Positions 1 through 11,140 of a stretch of 64,000 nucleotides of DNA are shown here, piece after piece. The stretch is from Agarophyton chilense (lineage: Eukaryota > Rhodophyta > Florideophyceae > Gracilariales > Gracilariaceae). A model generated the notes under the pieces. It did not search any database, was not told the origin of the DNA, and saw only the letters and a list, made by a program, of their open reading frames with translations. The position numbers were made by a program, and so were the translations under genes. Every line of letters starts with the position of its first letter. Position 1 is the stretch's first letter. The stretch covers positions 2,294,001 through 2,358,000 of the forward strand of contig JARGXX010000071.1 of assembly GCA_030374765.1 (NCBI GenBank), in the 5' to 3' direction.

Positions 1-73
1 CTTCAAGGTTCACGAAAGCGCTCCAAACACGAACAGGACTCTTTGGGGGCGGCGCAAAAGCAGCTCCGTCGTT

Positions 74-2259
74 CTAATTGGAACTTGCTGGAGCGTAACC
101 GGGGCTAAGATCACAGGAGGAGCCAACTGTACCAATAAGGCCGGCACCAACGATCCGAACACGCTTCTTCGGAGAATAATCACCTGAAAAACTATTGTCA
201 TCCTGGAAAGCCTCTCTATAGCTCAAATTTAGACCATACCGAGCACCCAAGTCGGCAACAACCCTCTCGGACGTCATTTGGGCACTCTGCTGTAGGAGAT
301 TGACCATAGCGGTCTTCAGGTCTTGACCATGTTGAAAAATCGAGGCGTAACGCGCCAGGCGACGCTCCCAAGAGCAAGCTTCTCTCAGGACTATAGCGAT
401 GTACATCGAGGCAGTAATGCCAACGGTACGGCAGACATGACAGAGATCCGCGGCTGCAGCCGTGACCGAAGCGGGAAAATGCGGCGATGGAGAGGACGGA
501 GCGATGTTGACGCCCATAGAGGACGTCTGGGCCATCGCATCACCTACAGGACTAGCGGCTTTGACAGTACACTGTGCGGGAGGGATGTCCTATTGGGCAA
601 CGGGCGGCTCATACGAATTTTCATCCTGAGAAGCAGCGCCCGGAGAATCTGAAAGAGGGGAAGCGGTCAGAAACACAACAGCGGACTCGATCGGAGGATT
701 GACGCCCTCTACGGGTAGGATGAAGGGATCTTCACCGAAGGATTCGGCATCGAGCATACCAGCGGGAACCAATGGCATGGCTTCTCAATCAGGCTTCAAA
801 GCACAGGGGATCGAAACCAATGGCCTTCGGGTAAAATTCTAGTACATGACTGCTCGGAATGTCCGATGGTTGATTCCTCAAGGGCTTGGAGGGATAAGCA
901 CGAGTGTCATCCAGACCCTGCGGATGTAGCGGAATCGACGTGAACGAGTCGGTATCGTGATCATACCAAAGAAACCCTGCAGTCTTTCCACTCCCCATTG
1001 AGAACATGATCCAAAAGGGCGTCGTTCTCCTCGATGGCGAACTGGGTCCCACAGACGATATTCTGGATGCCCAGGTTCCTCAGGAAACGGATCATGAAGT
1101 CCGGAAGCGGGATAAGATGACATCGAGGACCGGGTATTTGCTCGTCGTGCCCTACCCTCCAATCATTCAAACGGACATTACCACGGACTCCGTACTTCGC
1201 GGTATCCAGAAAGGCCATAAGGGACATCACGCCGAACCCAACAAAGAGTACCCCCCAGGACAACCAAGACCTTCGGTCATTGTCATTGCCCATGAGTTGG
1301 GACGAATGATACGCCACTACGGATGGCGTGGGAACCAAGAGAAGCGACGAGATACGCCAGTAGAATGCCCATTTTTTGTCTTCCACGCCGGGAAGGGATA
1401 GGTATGGGGGAGGACGTTTGTCTGCGCTCATGTCGTGAAACTCCACCTGATGCCAACAGAAGAAGAACTCCACAGATTGACGCAAAGGACCATCAGGCTC
1501 ATGTATCTCGTTCCAATAGACCCTATTGGACATCCAAAACAGGCGGTCGTAAGACATTCTGAAGCACATGAGTGCCAAGAGGTTGGGACCCGCCTGAGAA
1601 AATCTCACTTAAGGCGAAATGAAGCCCTCGTACAGGTTTGAGAAGAGTTTGCTAACTCTGAACTGGTACTCAGCTTCTTCCACACAGCGGACATACGGCA
1701 TATCCTATTGAATGAGGGTACAAAAGCGCGTCGCCTAACGAGGATCTACAGGACAATGTAACGAACCGTTATACCACGAGACGCTGCGCGCATTCTTATT
1801 TCCTCTCTGGAAATCGGGAATCATAGCAAACCTCCGGGCATCGAGATACGCGTGACAAAACTTCTAATGTTCTTCCACGGAGGTCAGCAGAATGGCATGA
1901 CGCATTGCCCGCGGGTTCCGTCCAATGGTATGGTTATAACGGTCCCCGGGGCGCTCATAAGCCACTTGGTATCCCGAGAAGCTCCCCGCTTAGTGTTTCA
2001 AAGCCATGGTGCCGCTGTCCAAAGGCTGGCCCGCCGGAAGATGAATAGAGTAACCGACGGAAGCGACAAAGTCCGGAGGGAGAGCGGCGTATCCGACGGG
2101 CTTATAAAACGAGTTCGGCATCGCGCGCGACCAATGAAAGAATACCACGACGGGAAGAAGGGAAGATGGAACCGAATCGGGCGGAATGACCGACGTGAAA
2201 CCCGAATGGACGAAGCGCGCACTGTGGTTCACGGCGTACGACGCGTGTAGGGTCGCCAA
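74..2259 (-). mobile_element. Old broken remnant related to a retroelement accessory gene
   Basis: Several open segments follow one another on the minus strand with protein-like composition (many Trp, Phe, Tyr), but no intact gene; there are at least five breaks. I see no reverse transcriptase, integrase or capsid motif. The central segment has WHQVEF (about 1438-1455), then PSVVAY about 42 residues later, then a Trp-containing stretch. The intact antisense frame of the gypsy element at 9.9-20.8 kb has YHQVEV and PPVVVY in the same order at similar spacing. I infer a decayed, diverged relative of that accessory frame, so probably a piece of a related old element. The similarity is by eye and moderate; a decayed unrelated gene is the alternative. 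Confidence 0.42.
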
Positions 2260-4425
2260 AGGTATAGCGGGGAATACGGAAGGCAGCGAGGCCCCCCCCT
2301 GTGCGCGTACATTACCTTAGGTGAATGATTTGCCAACCTGGTGCCAAGGGTCAGCCCTTACGCAATCAAATCCCCGAGAATGGTGGCGGTGCGACGCCCC
2401 GTCGCGCCCAATGGTAAGGAGAGCAACTAAGCTCTCACGTCCCCTGGATCGATCATGGGCGGGCGACATGTCGGACACGGCCCCGCTCGTGTTTATGCAA
2501 TTAGGATGCTGATGATCACGACGTTCTGAACCTGAAGGAAAGAATTGGTATTCATATATAGGTCCAATTAGGGCCAGACCCCCAGGAAGGTGTGAGGCAA
2601 TTTGGACTTCGCCGTGACGTTCGAATCCTAAGGAGGGAGATATGTGAAGGAGCAGTGATTACGATTGAGTGCTGTAAGCCGCCAGGGTCTAAGGTATCTT
2701 ACAGACGCCACGTGGACTGGCCGAACTTCGCCGAACAAATTTAGATAATTGTTTATTCTATTTAGTGTAATAGGATAGCTTTACAGTTCGAAGGAGATCC
2801 CAGCGCCTCTCCATCGACATTTACTTGGCTCGAGTTACGCTTCTCCCTTAGAGTAAGGTAGACACAGTTAGGATACTAAATTACCCTCTTTCGTACATTA
2901 GTTCCACAAATTGGTCTTCAAGCCATCGTTTCCGTAGCTCCAACCTGTAGGACTACGCAGTAAACGCCCGCCCATTGCACCAAGTACTCTGGGAGTGCCG
3001 TCGTCAAGGATACGAACCATAGGACCCGCTCTACCACGCTACCTCAGGTTGAGACCAGTACGCTTAGCCACCAGTCAATGTGTTACAAAAGGGTCTGCAA
3101 TTAGTTTAGTAGGAACTTTTTCTTCTTCTTCTTTGACTTCAACTTTTCCTGTGCCCTACAGGTGGAGAGATTACTTAAACTTAAGTTGATCTTAGTCCAA
3201 CCCGAGGAGCTAGGAGATTGACGCAGTATAGGCCCTCGCAAGTGAACAGCTAGCTCTGCACCACGCAGAACCCACCTTCAAAGGATCTTCCGAATACCGT
3301 GAACGGCGTGTAATACACTCCTAAAAAAAAACAATCGGACGTATATTTCTCAGTACTGGGCGGTCCCGGGCAAATCTCTTTTCCTTTTTTTTTCATGTAG
3401 CCAAGTACCTTAACTTCTCCGTGTTTTAATGTTTGTAAGTGACTGAAACTGAAAGATTAGAAATTCTATAACCGAAGGTTCCCAGAACACACGATTCAGC
3501 GCCAGGTATTTAGTTTGATTCACTCCAAGCGGATAAGTCAAAGTCTCTGATCGGGTCCCTACCCGGATTTAAGCATGATATTCACTAACTCCCATCAAAG
3601 TCCAAGCTACCTCAGGTACTCGTTTAAATGTATGGGAACCTGTAGAATCCGCTCCAATGAAGAAAGCTGACACCAGCGACATGGTTCGGGCTGCCGATGA
3701 GGGCGCTTGCGGCGTAGGGAAAAGGAAGCGATAGAGTGACAACACTAGCGAGCTAGAAGATGAGGGTTGTAGGGCCCCACTTGGTAATGAGGGTCGTTAA
3801 CGGTATAGGGTCGTTGTTACACGGGCAACTATTTGTTGTAGTTTGTTCGGATCTCCATTTAAGGAATCCTAATCAAGGAATAAGTCAGTATAGTGCAACG
3901 CCCTCGGCGATATTCCGGTGTCGGATACTCATAAGTTAATCTTGATACTCCCGTGGGGGATGCTCTATTTATGAGATAGGCCATCGGTTCAGCTATCCCA
4001 CCGGCATCTCTTAAGGAGTGATTCTTACTACACCTTACGTGTTTTCCGTGTTTCTTTTATACTTATATTTTACTGTATGTTACAGGTTTCTTCTCCGCCC
4101 CAGTATCGGGTCTTTCCTTGTTTTTTTGTTATTTCTACTGCTCCGTTGGAGTTTCCCCCTTTACTTATTCCTTTAATTCCCCAGTTCCAAGGGTTATCGG
4201 CATTGTTATCGTACACTGCATACTCGTTTCTATCCCCACTTCCGTGGTATATCCTGAAGTCTCCGTGGAGTTACACCCACAGCTAGGAGATACGGAAGGC
4301 TCTGCGCTGAGTTCCCTTAAAAAGGGAGCAAGGCTTCGAACACCTTGAGTGTCTTTTCCCCTCGCGGGTATTCCACTACAGTCAGTGGTGAACCCGATGT
4401 TGTTTCCTTTTCTTTGGAGTTAGGG

Positions 4426-4463
4426 CTCACCTCTGTACTACATGTACTATGCACAGAGGTGAG
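4426..4463. repeat. Perfect 11-bp stem hairpin
   Basis: CTCACCTCTGT (4426-4436) is followed after 16 bases by its exact reverse complement ACAGAGGTGAG (4453-4463). No T-run follows and no gene is near, so a terminator role is not supported. Confidence 0.75.
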
Positions 4464-4500
4464 GGCCACAAATTAGTATCTAGATATAAACCTTGGTTAG

Positions 4501-4533
4501 CCAATTAGCCACTCTATAATAAAGAGTAATTGG
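4501..4533. repeat. Bulged hairpin
   Basis: CCAATT and ACTCT on the left arm, separated by a four-base bulge, pair with AGAGT and AATTGG on the right arm around a seven-base AT loop. It lies 38 bp after the hairpin at 4426-4463. The two may be parts of one structured or mobile sequence. Confidence 0.6.
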
Positions 4534-5020
4534 CTCAAATGGGCTTACATCTACAAAGGGTAGACTTTCCTTTCACGCGGCCATTTACTACATGCGCCGT
4601 TGCAAGCCAACTCGCACGTTTAACATACAATCTCTGCGGGACGCCGCTCATAACTCAATTCATGCCGTTACAGCCTTAAATGGGTATCATCGTACTCAGA
4701 CGAAAAAACGGATGCATTAGTTATCTGAAGGTGTAGAATACTACAGTACCCGGATTATGTTACGTGGGTTATGTAAACACCTATCAGCATCCTGGTCGCT
4801 GAGGCTCTCGAAGAGATCAAACGCATCCTCCCACCACCGTTGATTAATATCTCCCCTCAGCTTCCAAAGAGATTGAAAGACTCTATTATCAACCTCAAAA
4901 CAGAAGGAGCTGTTAGAACTCTAAGAGCACAGGGGAAAATATCGGGTTCATTGTATTCAAATTTCGCGATAGAGATGAATTAAAACCCACCAAAAATCTG
5001 TGGGGCGATACCCACCCAAC

Positions 5021-5368
5021 GAAGGCGGGAGTTCGAAAAAAACGAAGCGAGAGTTGAGAAAGCGCGTAAATAAATGCCGAAAAAGTGCATTGGTAAGAAC
5101 CAAAGAAGCGCGAAGACCAGAGGCAAAAAAGCGCAAATGCGAACATTTATGAAGCGCAAGAGAAAACAAAGCGCATAATCGAAAGCCAGAGAAGTGCAAA
5201 AGCCAAAAAAGCACGAAAACGAAAGCCGAGGAAGCGCAGAGGCGAGAGTCAAAGAAATGTGGAAACGAGAGCCGGAAAAGCGTGGAAGCGAGATCTGAAG
5301 AAGCGCAAGGGCAAGAGGCAAAAAAGAGAGTAGGCTAGAATCAAAGAAGAGCAAAGGCCAAAGTCCTG
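5021..5368. repeat. Degenerate 23-bp minisatellite, about 15 units
   Basis: Units begin with a core like gaagcgc/aaagcgc followed by a purine-rich tail. Unit starts fall at 5021, 5044, 5059, 5082, 5105, 5128, 5151, 5168, 5191, 5208, 5231, 5254, 5277, 5300, 5323 and 5346. Spacing is 23 bp nearly throughout, with a few short units of 15-17 bp. The plus strand is almost pyrimidine-free. The period is not a multiple of three, so the long open frame on the opposite strand is a by-product of composition. Confidence 0.9.
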
Positions 5369-6309
5369 TATGTGTATAGGAAAGAGCTACATAACCTCGT
5401 GGGTCAAAGCAAAAAAAGCGTTTTGCAGTGGTTCGCCAATCTAGATGAATGCTACGATGTGCGATTCGAAGGGCGGGAGTCCTTCTCGTGCACGTTCTTG
5501 TCTTTCCGGTCGGTGTTTTAACCCCCGGCAGCTGTGCCATTTAGTTTTTTCTGTGTCTGGTATAGCACACCACGTAGTGCACAAGTTATGAAGCATGTGT
5601 TGTGGTTTGTCTTCGCTTTGCACGAGACGCACGAATGAAAACACCGGCCTGGCGATTTGGTACACAAACGAGCGTGCCCGAAGAATTTGTTTCTTTCCAA
5701 CCACATTAAGCGATTTTATACAAGTTGCATGTGGCCTCAACTACGCTCACATTTAGCACAATGCTGAGTGCAGGCCTAGTCAAAACTGATAGGCGATTAT
5801 GTGATTGCCCCAGTTGCTCCAATGTCTTTTCCCGATCGCAGGGGACGAGATGTTATGCCGCACGTACGAAGGGTTGGTGGAAGTGTTACCTGAAATCTTG
5901 TTTGCCTGGCAAAGGCGCGCAGTGGGCAGTGACCGGCGGCCAGCGATGCTTTTCTAGAGAATAGACGCCAAGAATTGAAGACGGACGGCGGCGGCGCTGC
6001 TAAAATGTTCCTTATTTCAGATCGTGGCCCGAAATGGCACTCGTTGTATAATCAGCAGAAATAGAAAATCCTGGATTGTTTCTGAATTACAGTGCGCGAT
6101 ATCTAGATGAAGCCACCACCCTATTCCTCCTTACTGCCATCCATAGTCGGCAACTGGGACTTTAATCGGTACCTAGAAAACGAATACAACACTTGTTTTA
6201 GAGCTTTGCAGAACCAGACCTAGCCCACAGTTTTCTGAACTTTAAAAAATTCTAAACAAGATAGCGAAATCTAAATAAAGGCCCAAACAAAGAAACACTT
6301 TTATTTCAT
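5369..6309. other. Intergenic stretch
   Basis: Short frames only; none has a motif or neighbour that supports a gene. The right edge is the tail of the Tc1-type transposase. No terminal inverted repeat for that element was found here. Confidence 0.5.
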
Positions 6310-7290
6310 TCAATACTTCGTCATTTCACCCCTTTTCTCTACCACTTGAATACAGTGCTTCTGTATAGAGCTATGAAGTGATTTGATAAACTCTTCGATC
6401 AAATTCTTCACACATTAAATCACACATTTCAAAAGCGTTCCAACATCTTGGAATTGGCGCTGATTGGCGTAAACGGGGCGTGCTAAAACCTCTCAAAAAT
6501 GTTTTCTATAGTGTTCAAGCCAGGTGACTTGGCTGGCCACTGTAAAACATTAACATTATGATCAGCCAACCACTTTGTAATATACACTGAACGGTGTATA
6601 GAAGCCCCGTCTTGGTGAGAATTAAAACTTTCTCCAATTCTTTCGGCGCAATTGGTAAGAATTATTTCTGCAACACCTTGCAATACTTCATAGATTCCAT
6701 TTTATCGACGCAAACAACCCGATTACTTCAAAATAGTAAGAACAGGTACCCCAAAGCATCACAGAATCCCCGCCATTTTCGAGTTTAGAAAATTTAATCT
6801 CTTTTTTTCTGTTATCGTGCTAATAATGAGCAAATCCATCCGGTACATCTTGGTTAGAACTCTTTTCATCGGAAGACTGGGTTTCTAACATTTCGTCATA
6901 GAAAAAGTCTTCTTCTCTCGAGCCCATATAAACCTTTTCTTTATACGTATTTTAGTCATCATTGGTACTTTATACATCTTCTTGTAGATTAAATTTGGAT
7001 CATCATGTAAGAATTATTGTATGCGCCTGACAGAAACCGTAAGATAGAGATGTTTACGGAGGTCTCTCGCGGAGCTAAATGAGTTTGATTCCAAGTGAAG
7101 AGGAGCTGTTTTAGCCGTTAAACGCATTTCGTTGTTGTTAGAGCCTTTATAACGTTTGTCATAGTTTTTGGGATCCTTGAGGAAGTTTTGGACCACAGTG
7201 CGAGAGAGTCCAATGTTTTGAGATATCTCTTTTTGAGAACAGAAATGAAATGAGGCTGAAAGTATCATACCTTTTTTTATCTGTCAAAGG
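6310..7290 (-). pseudogene. Dead Tc1/mariner-family transposase (DD34E type)
   Basis: Pieces of one transposase lie in order on the minus strand. The N-terminal paired-type helix-turn-helix has ISQNIGLSRTVVQNFLKDP and a KNYDKR motif (about 7130-7240). The catalytic core has GGDSVMLWG (about 6760). A second catalytic Asp lies in HQDGASIH and the final Glu in SPGLNTIEN, with exactly 34 residues between them, the Tc1 spacing. The C-terminus ends in RGEMTKY just before a stop at 6310-6312, like the usual TKY end. Total span (about 325 codons) matches a full-length family member of about 340. Several frameshifts and at least one stop separate the pieces, so it is inactive. The SPDLN Asp common in the family is Gly here. 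Terminal inverted repeats were not found. Confidence 0.88.
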
Positions 7291-7736
7291 TTTTTAACGG
7301 CTCTTTTTTATGTTTTTGGACTTTGACGTTGTAGAAAGTGTAGAGGAGAACGTTGTTAAAGCTTTTGTTTTAATCATAATGTGCCCGCGTTTTTAAAAAG
7401 GAAAAAATACTGTAGTGGACATTAATTAGTTTTTGGGGGTATTTTTTGTACATAGTGTTATTGGCAGTGTAGATAAGTAGAAAGTTTTTTATTAATGGCG
7501 TCTAAAGTGTTTCATTTGATCTTTTTAGGTGTTACTATAGAGAAGGTTGAGGGAAACATGAGGGAAATGGAGTGCATCAACAAAAAGGGGGTGGCTTTAA
7601 TTGGATTTCGCGCACTGTACGACGCATTTCAAGCTATCTAAGAAGGGCTATTCGTAGATTTGTGACATCCCCAGCTTGAAACTGTGAACGTCCCGGCAGT
7701 CGTCCTTGTGCTGCCTGTGTGCAGTAGAGAAGAAGG
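7291..7736. other. AT-rich intergenic stretch between two DNA transposons
   Basis: T-rich sequence with no gene that I can support. It may include the 5' flank and lost terminal repeat of the Tc1-type element. Confidence 0.5.
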
Positions 7737-7739
7737 TTA

Positions 7740-7761
7740 GGGCCGTTCCAATACTTTTTTT
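7740..7761 (+). repeat. Left terminal inverted repeat of the Harbinger element
   Basis: GGGCCGTTCCAATAC followed by seven T. It is preceded by the TTA target duplication at 7737-7739. A second CCAATACTTTT copy sits just inside (about 7818), as a subterminal repeat. Confidence 0.88.
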
Positions 7762-8161
7762 AGTGAATGGACAGTAAAATATGAACGTTTATGAACCCAT
7801 TCATATGCTATTTGGCTTTCCAATACTTTTCCGATAACGTACCATATGTTTCACTGTTAGGGAATGTTAAGCCACGCGTAGTGCCCCATCTTCTGCAGTG
7901 AAGTCGTTCTTGATCCTGTACGATTGTCTTTCACTACATTTCTCGCAGATCCGGAAGACGTTTCTGAGATCAAGAACGACATCGTAGCGGACGATGGATC
8001 CAAAGCTTGTCTCAGAAGGCGTCGCTGCTGTCCTTTTAAGGCGATAGAAGACTAAAAATTGCGTAGCCGGTGCGGTATATGCAGTTCTTGAAGAAAATTC
8101 TAGCTCATAAAGGCGCGGTAAGCATACAATTCCTCGACAGATATTCTCCTTTTCAGCAGTT

Positions 8162-9208
8162 TTGGCCGGCACAACTCCCCGAATATTTAGACGCCTGTAC
8201 ATAATCTCACAGTTTTCGGTTATGTTGCTTGCAGATCAACTTGCTTTAAAGTCCAAGACCAAGTTTAGAAAGAGTTCCCCACTTCTATGTCTATCGGTTA
8301 CACTTAGATGGTTAGCTGGAGGTTCCTACCTTGACATAGGAATGGCACATAACTGGTCAAGTTCCGCAGTGTATTATTATACCAATGATACAATAAATAC
8401 ATTGAACTGTATCTTACAAATATCTTTCCTTTACAAGGATGAAACATGGTTCGAAAATGTAGCCAAAGGCTTCTCGAGAAAAGACGAAAGTGCTGTGGAC
8501 ATGTGTTGTGGGGCTTTAGATGGCATTGCCATAAAAATTACAGAACCCTCATCTTCGGAAGTCCCGAATTCATTTACATAGTTCAACCGCAAAGGTTGGT
8601 TTGCGCTTAATTTGAAAGCCATATGCGACTCTGGCTACCAGTTTACAATTTTATCATTTTCATCTCCAGGCTTTACGCATGACAACACCGCCTACTCAAT
8701 AAGTAGCTTAGCTAGTTTTCTACAGAAGGAGGAAGAAGGTCTTCTTCCAGGGTACTGGATAGCGGCTGACGAGGCATATACTTGTACTAATAGACTACTA
8801 ACTCCGTGGCCTAGTAGGAAAGTGAACAGGGCCAAACATTGTTCTAACTACTGGCATTCTTCTGCTCGTAATTTTATTGAGCAAACCTATAAGATTCTGG
8901 TAGGGAAATGGGGCATGTTCTGGAGGCCTCTGAAGTGTTCCATTGTGAAGAATGCTGCAGTTTTATCTGTTTGCTGCAAACTGCATAACTCAATCGTTGA
9001 CAACGACAACACGCTTGAAGTTCCACCACCATCTGATGCAGATAATGCAAATCATGCCGAGCAGGCAGACATTCAGTTGTATTTCCAGAACGAATGCGAT
9101 CTTGACGAGGCGTTGCATCATCGACGTCGAGATTTAGAAGAATCACAGCTGCGGATAGAATTTACTCAGGAAATTGGCGCAAGCGGTCGTCGAATACCAT
9201 ATGTGTAA
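8162..9208 (+). pseudogene. PIF/Harbinger DDE transposase with one in-frame stop
   Basis: A 348-codon frame encodes a DDE_Tnp_4-type transposase, the usual family length. In order it has the helical N-terminal region with KSKTKFRKS and LRWLAGG, then the first catalytic Asp in CGALDGIAIKI, SSPGFTHDNTAY with the second Asp, ADEAYTCTNRLLTPW, and FIEQTYKILVGKWGMFWRPL with the final Glu. The N-terminal limit is uncertain; the first ATG in this frame is used. A TAG at 8579-8581 interrupts the frame just before FNRKGW. The part after it stays in the same frame, so this is a single disabling change and points to fairly recent loss. Acts in cut-and-paste transposition of its own element, together with the second gene on the opposite strand. 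Confidence 0.88.
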
Positions 9209-9209
9209 A

Positions 9210-9857
9210 ATACCGTAGACCTACGACTTCTCACCATCACATCTAGTGTACATTTATATGTTGATATAAATGAGAAACTATACCACCGCTTCTAGTGCTT
9301 GTTACAGATAAATAGTTCATTCGTTTTTGGCGAGGTTTACCGCCGATGACGAAGCCGGCCCCAAGAAGCTTCAGTTCTGCGTCTCGAGTCGTATCGATCC
9401 TGGTCTCTCTGAGACCCTTGACTTCACACAGTGCCTTCTGCTGCGCGTTAACACAGACGACAATTTGTAATATGCACATATTTCATTTTTCATGTCACGA
9501 GTGTGAGGGAATGGAAAGAGTCAGAGCTGGCCTTGTGTGATCGAGTGGGATGCTGAGCTGGAAGTACGTGTATCGTCTTTTTCTGTCTCATCTATCCTTG
9601 AAATAGAATTATCGATGATGTTCCTTATGCCGGCTAGTCGCCTCTCCGAAAGCTTCAATGTGACATTGGGAGTTTCGGTAGATACTGAATTGTTACTGCT
9701 CTGAAGCCCTTGTATGCTATGCATGATCTTACCCTAGAGCTGTATTAAATTGGAAACGGTTGACGCAAGCTTCGTAGCTTTCTTAAGTTCCATGATACTT
9801 GAGTCCGTTACCATGGCAGTAGAACCATCTTGAATGACGATGGGTTGCGAGGACGTG
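9210..9857 (-). pseudogene. 3' part of the Harbinger second gene, cut off by the gypsy insertion
   Basis: Minus-strand coding continues from the element's right half into this stretch. It includes AMVTDSSIMELKKATKLAS next to the junction, then a segment with LKLSERRLAGIRNIIDNS and a Ser/Thr-rich tail ending near 9521. If the gypsy element and one copy of its ACGTG duplication are ignored, the minus frame runs straight across the junction. That shows one gene was split. Harbinger elements normally carry such a second, often Myb/SANT-like, gene whose product helps the transposase bind DNA. I see no clear Myb motif here. At least one stop lies within it. Confidence 0.6.
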
Positions 9858-11036
9858 TATAACGCAATGCGCTACTCGGGAGACCAGCCGCGGGCGGCGA
9901 GAGCTACACACGGGCAGAGCCTGGAAAGCCGGGGTCGGCTATCTGGCCCTAGATTCCGCAACGACTCAAGAGAGGCGTCGTCTCACAGGCGGGGAGTGTC
10001 GACTAGACACAGACTCCTATCGTTCCACAGGAGCTCTTGGCGTCCGGAAGACGTGCTCGGAGTGGTGTCGATCCGACACGAACCGAAGTGATCGGCCTGG
10101 ATATACGCCGCGTATGACGAGTAGCCGGGGCGAGCCCCGGGATTGTACCAGAGCCCGGACGAGCGCCACGACCCTAACGTTGGCAACGACGCACCAACCA
10201 CTTCACCCAACGGGTGGCGATAACAAAGCAGGGCAAGCCCTGAGATTGTACCAGCGCTCAGACGAGAGCGTCTGCTTGGCTGTGCCGACTGGCGCCACAA
10301 AGTGGTAATCACTCACACCCAATGGGTGACGATAACAAAGCAGGGCAAGCCCTGGGATTGAACCAGCGCCCAGACGAATGCGCCTGCCTGGCTTTACCAG
10401 ATGCACCTGGAAGTGATACTCACTTATCCGAGGCTCCCGATCCACACCTCGGTATCCAACGGATACGGGTCTACAATCTGCTCGGGCAGTAGAACTGCCA
10501 GCGGTCCAATAGACCGAGCGAAAGTGCAATGCGCCACGCGGAGACCGATGGCCGTGAGGGCAAGGACTGGACGGGGAATTCTCGATAGGCTAAAACGCGA
10601 GAGATACCTCTGCGGCAGGTGATCAGACTGCTGCCTGTCTTGTCGGCGTCGACTGGGAACGAAGGTCTGATGACCCTATAGTCTCAAGACACGAACTAGT
10701 AGTTCGGAGTCGTCTCTCACGTCTTCGACTTTACTTCGGTCTAGCCCCCGGCGACCCGGCGCTCAAGTACCGCCGGCCGCTTAGCAGTTAGCCATTACGA
10801 TAGATTACAACTAATAAATACAATTAAAAATTACAAGGCAGCAGTGCAGAGCACTGTATGGTGCCAACCACACGAACTAGCTGCCGGCCATTGCCACACG
10901 TATGACACCTGGCGCCATGCACGGTATTCCATCCTGGCAGTGTGCCAGCTATTACGGCGTCGTCACTGCTTAGTGTAAGGAGGTCGGAGGAGGGTGGCTA
11001 CTTGTCCTCAATAAGGGCCCGGCGCGTTGCGTCACA
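9858..11036 (-). repeat. 3' LTR of the gypsy element (1179 bp)
   Basis: Matches 19603-20781 over its whole length with about 1% difference. It ends GCGTTGCGTCACA, an imperfect inverse of the TGTAACGCAATGCGC start. A purine tract lies next to it on the minus strand (about 11037-11052). Confidence 0.95.
10128..10410. repeat. Threefold internal repeat of the LTR with B-box-like motifs
   Basis: Three imperfect copies of a roughly 100-115-bp unit begin near 10128, 10231 and 10343, each with gggc(g/a)agcccyg and ccag.gc.cagacga. The same array is in the other LTR (about 19873-20155). On the minus, element-sense strand each unit has a motif like GGTTCAATCCC (10354-10364), close to the pol III B box. 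Whether this is functional is unknown. Confidence 0.7.
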
Positions 11037-11140
11037 TCACCCCCTTCTCAGCTTGTAGCGTCCCCGCTACAGCCAAGAGTGATCCCGATCACAAGACAGC
11101 ACAGCATCGCTGATATTGCTTCAATTGTGCCACGCACAGT

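Larger units (their letters stand above)
2260..5020. other. Gene-poor stretch
   Basis: No convincing gene on either strand; only short frames without family motifs. It holds two hairpins (4426-4463 and 4501-4533) and a weak tRNA-like stretch on the minus strand (about 3008-3075). The rest shows nothing I can support. Confidence 0.6.

Noticed and set aside
5021-5368. CRISPR-like array
   Set aside because: Units are directly adjacent with no spacers and diverge like a minisatellite, in eukaryotic DNA.
4980-5540. 186-codon minus-strand frame rich in Phe and Leu
   Set aside because: Produced by the 23-bp minisatellite, whose period is not a multiple of three; no sign of selection.
6310-7460. 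Terminal inverted repeats for the Tc1-type element
   Set aside because: I compared both flanks and found no convincing inverted match next to TA.
7867-8202. 111-codon minus-strand frame before the Harbinger transposase
   Set aside because: Overlaps the transposase start and has no Myb or other accessory motif; the second gene lies on the other side.
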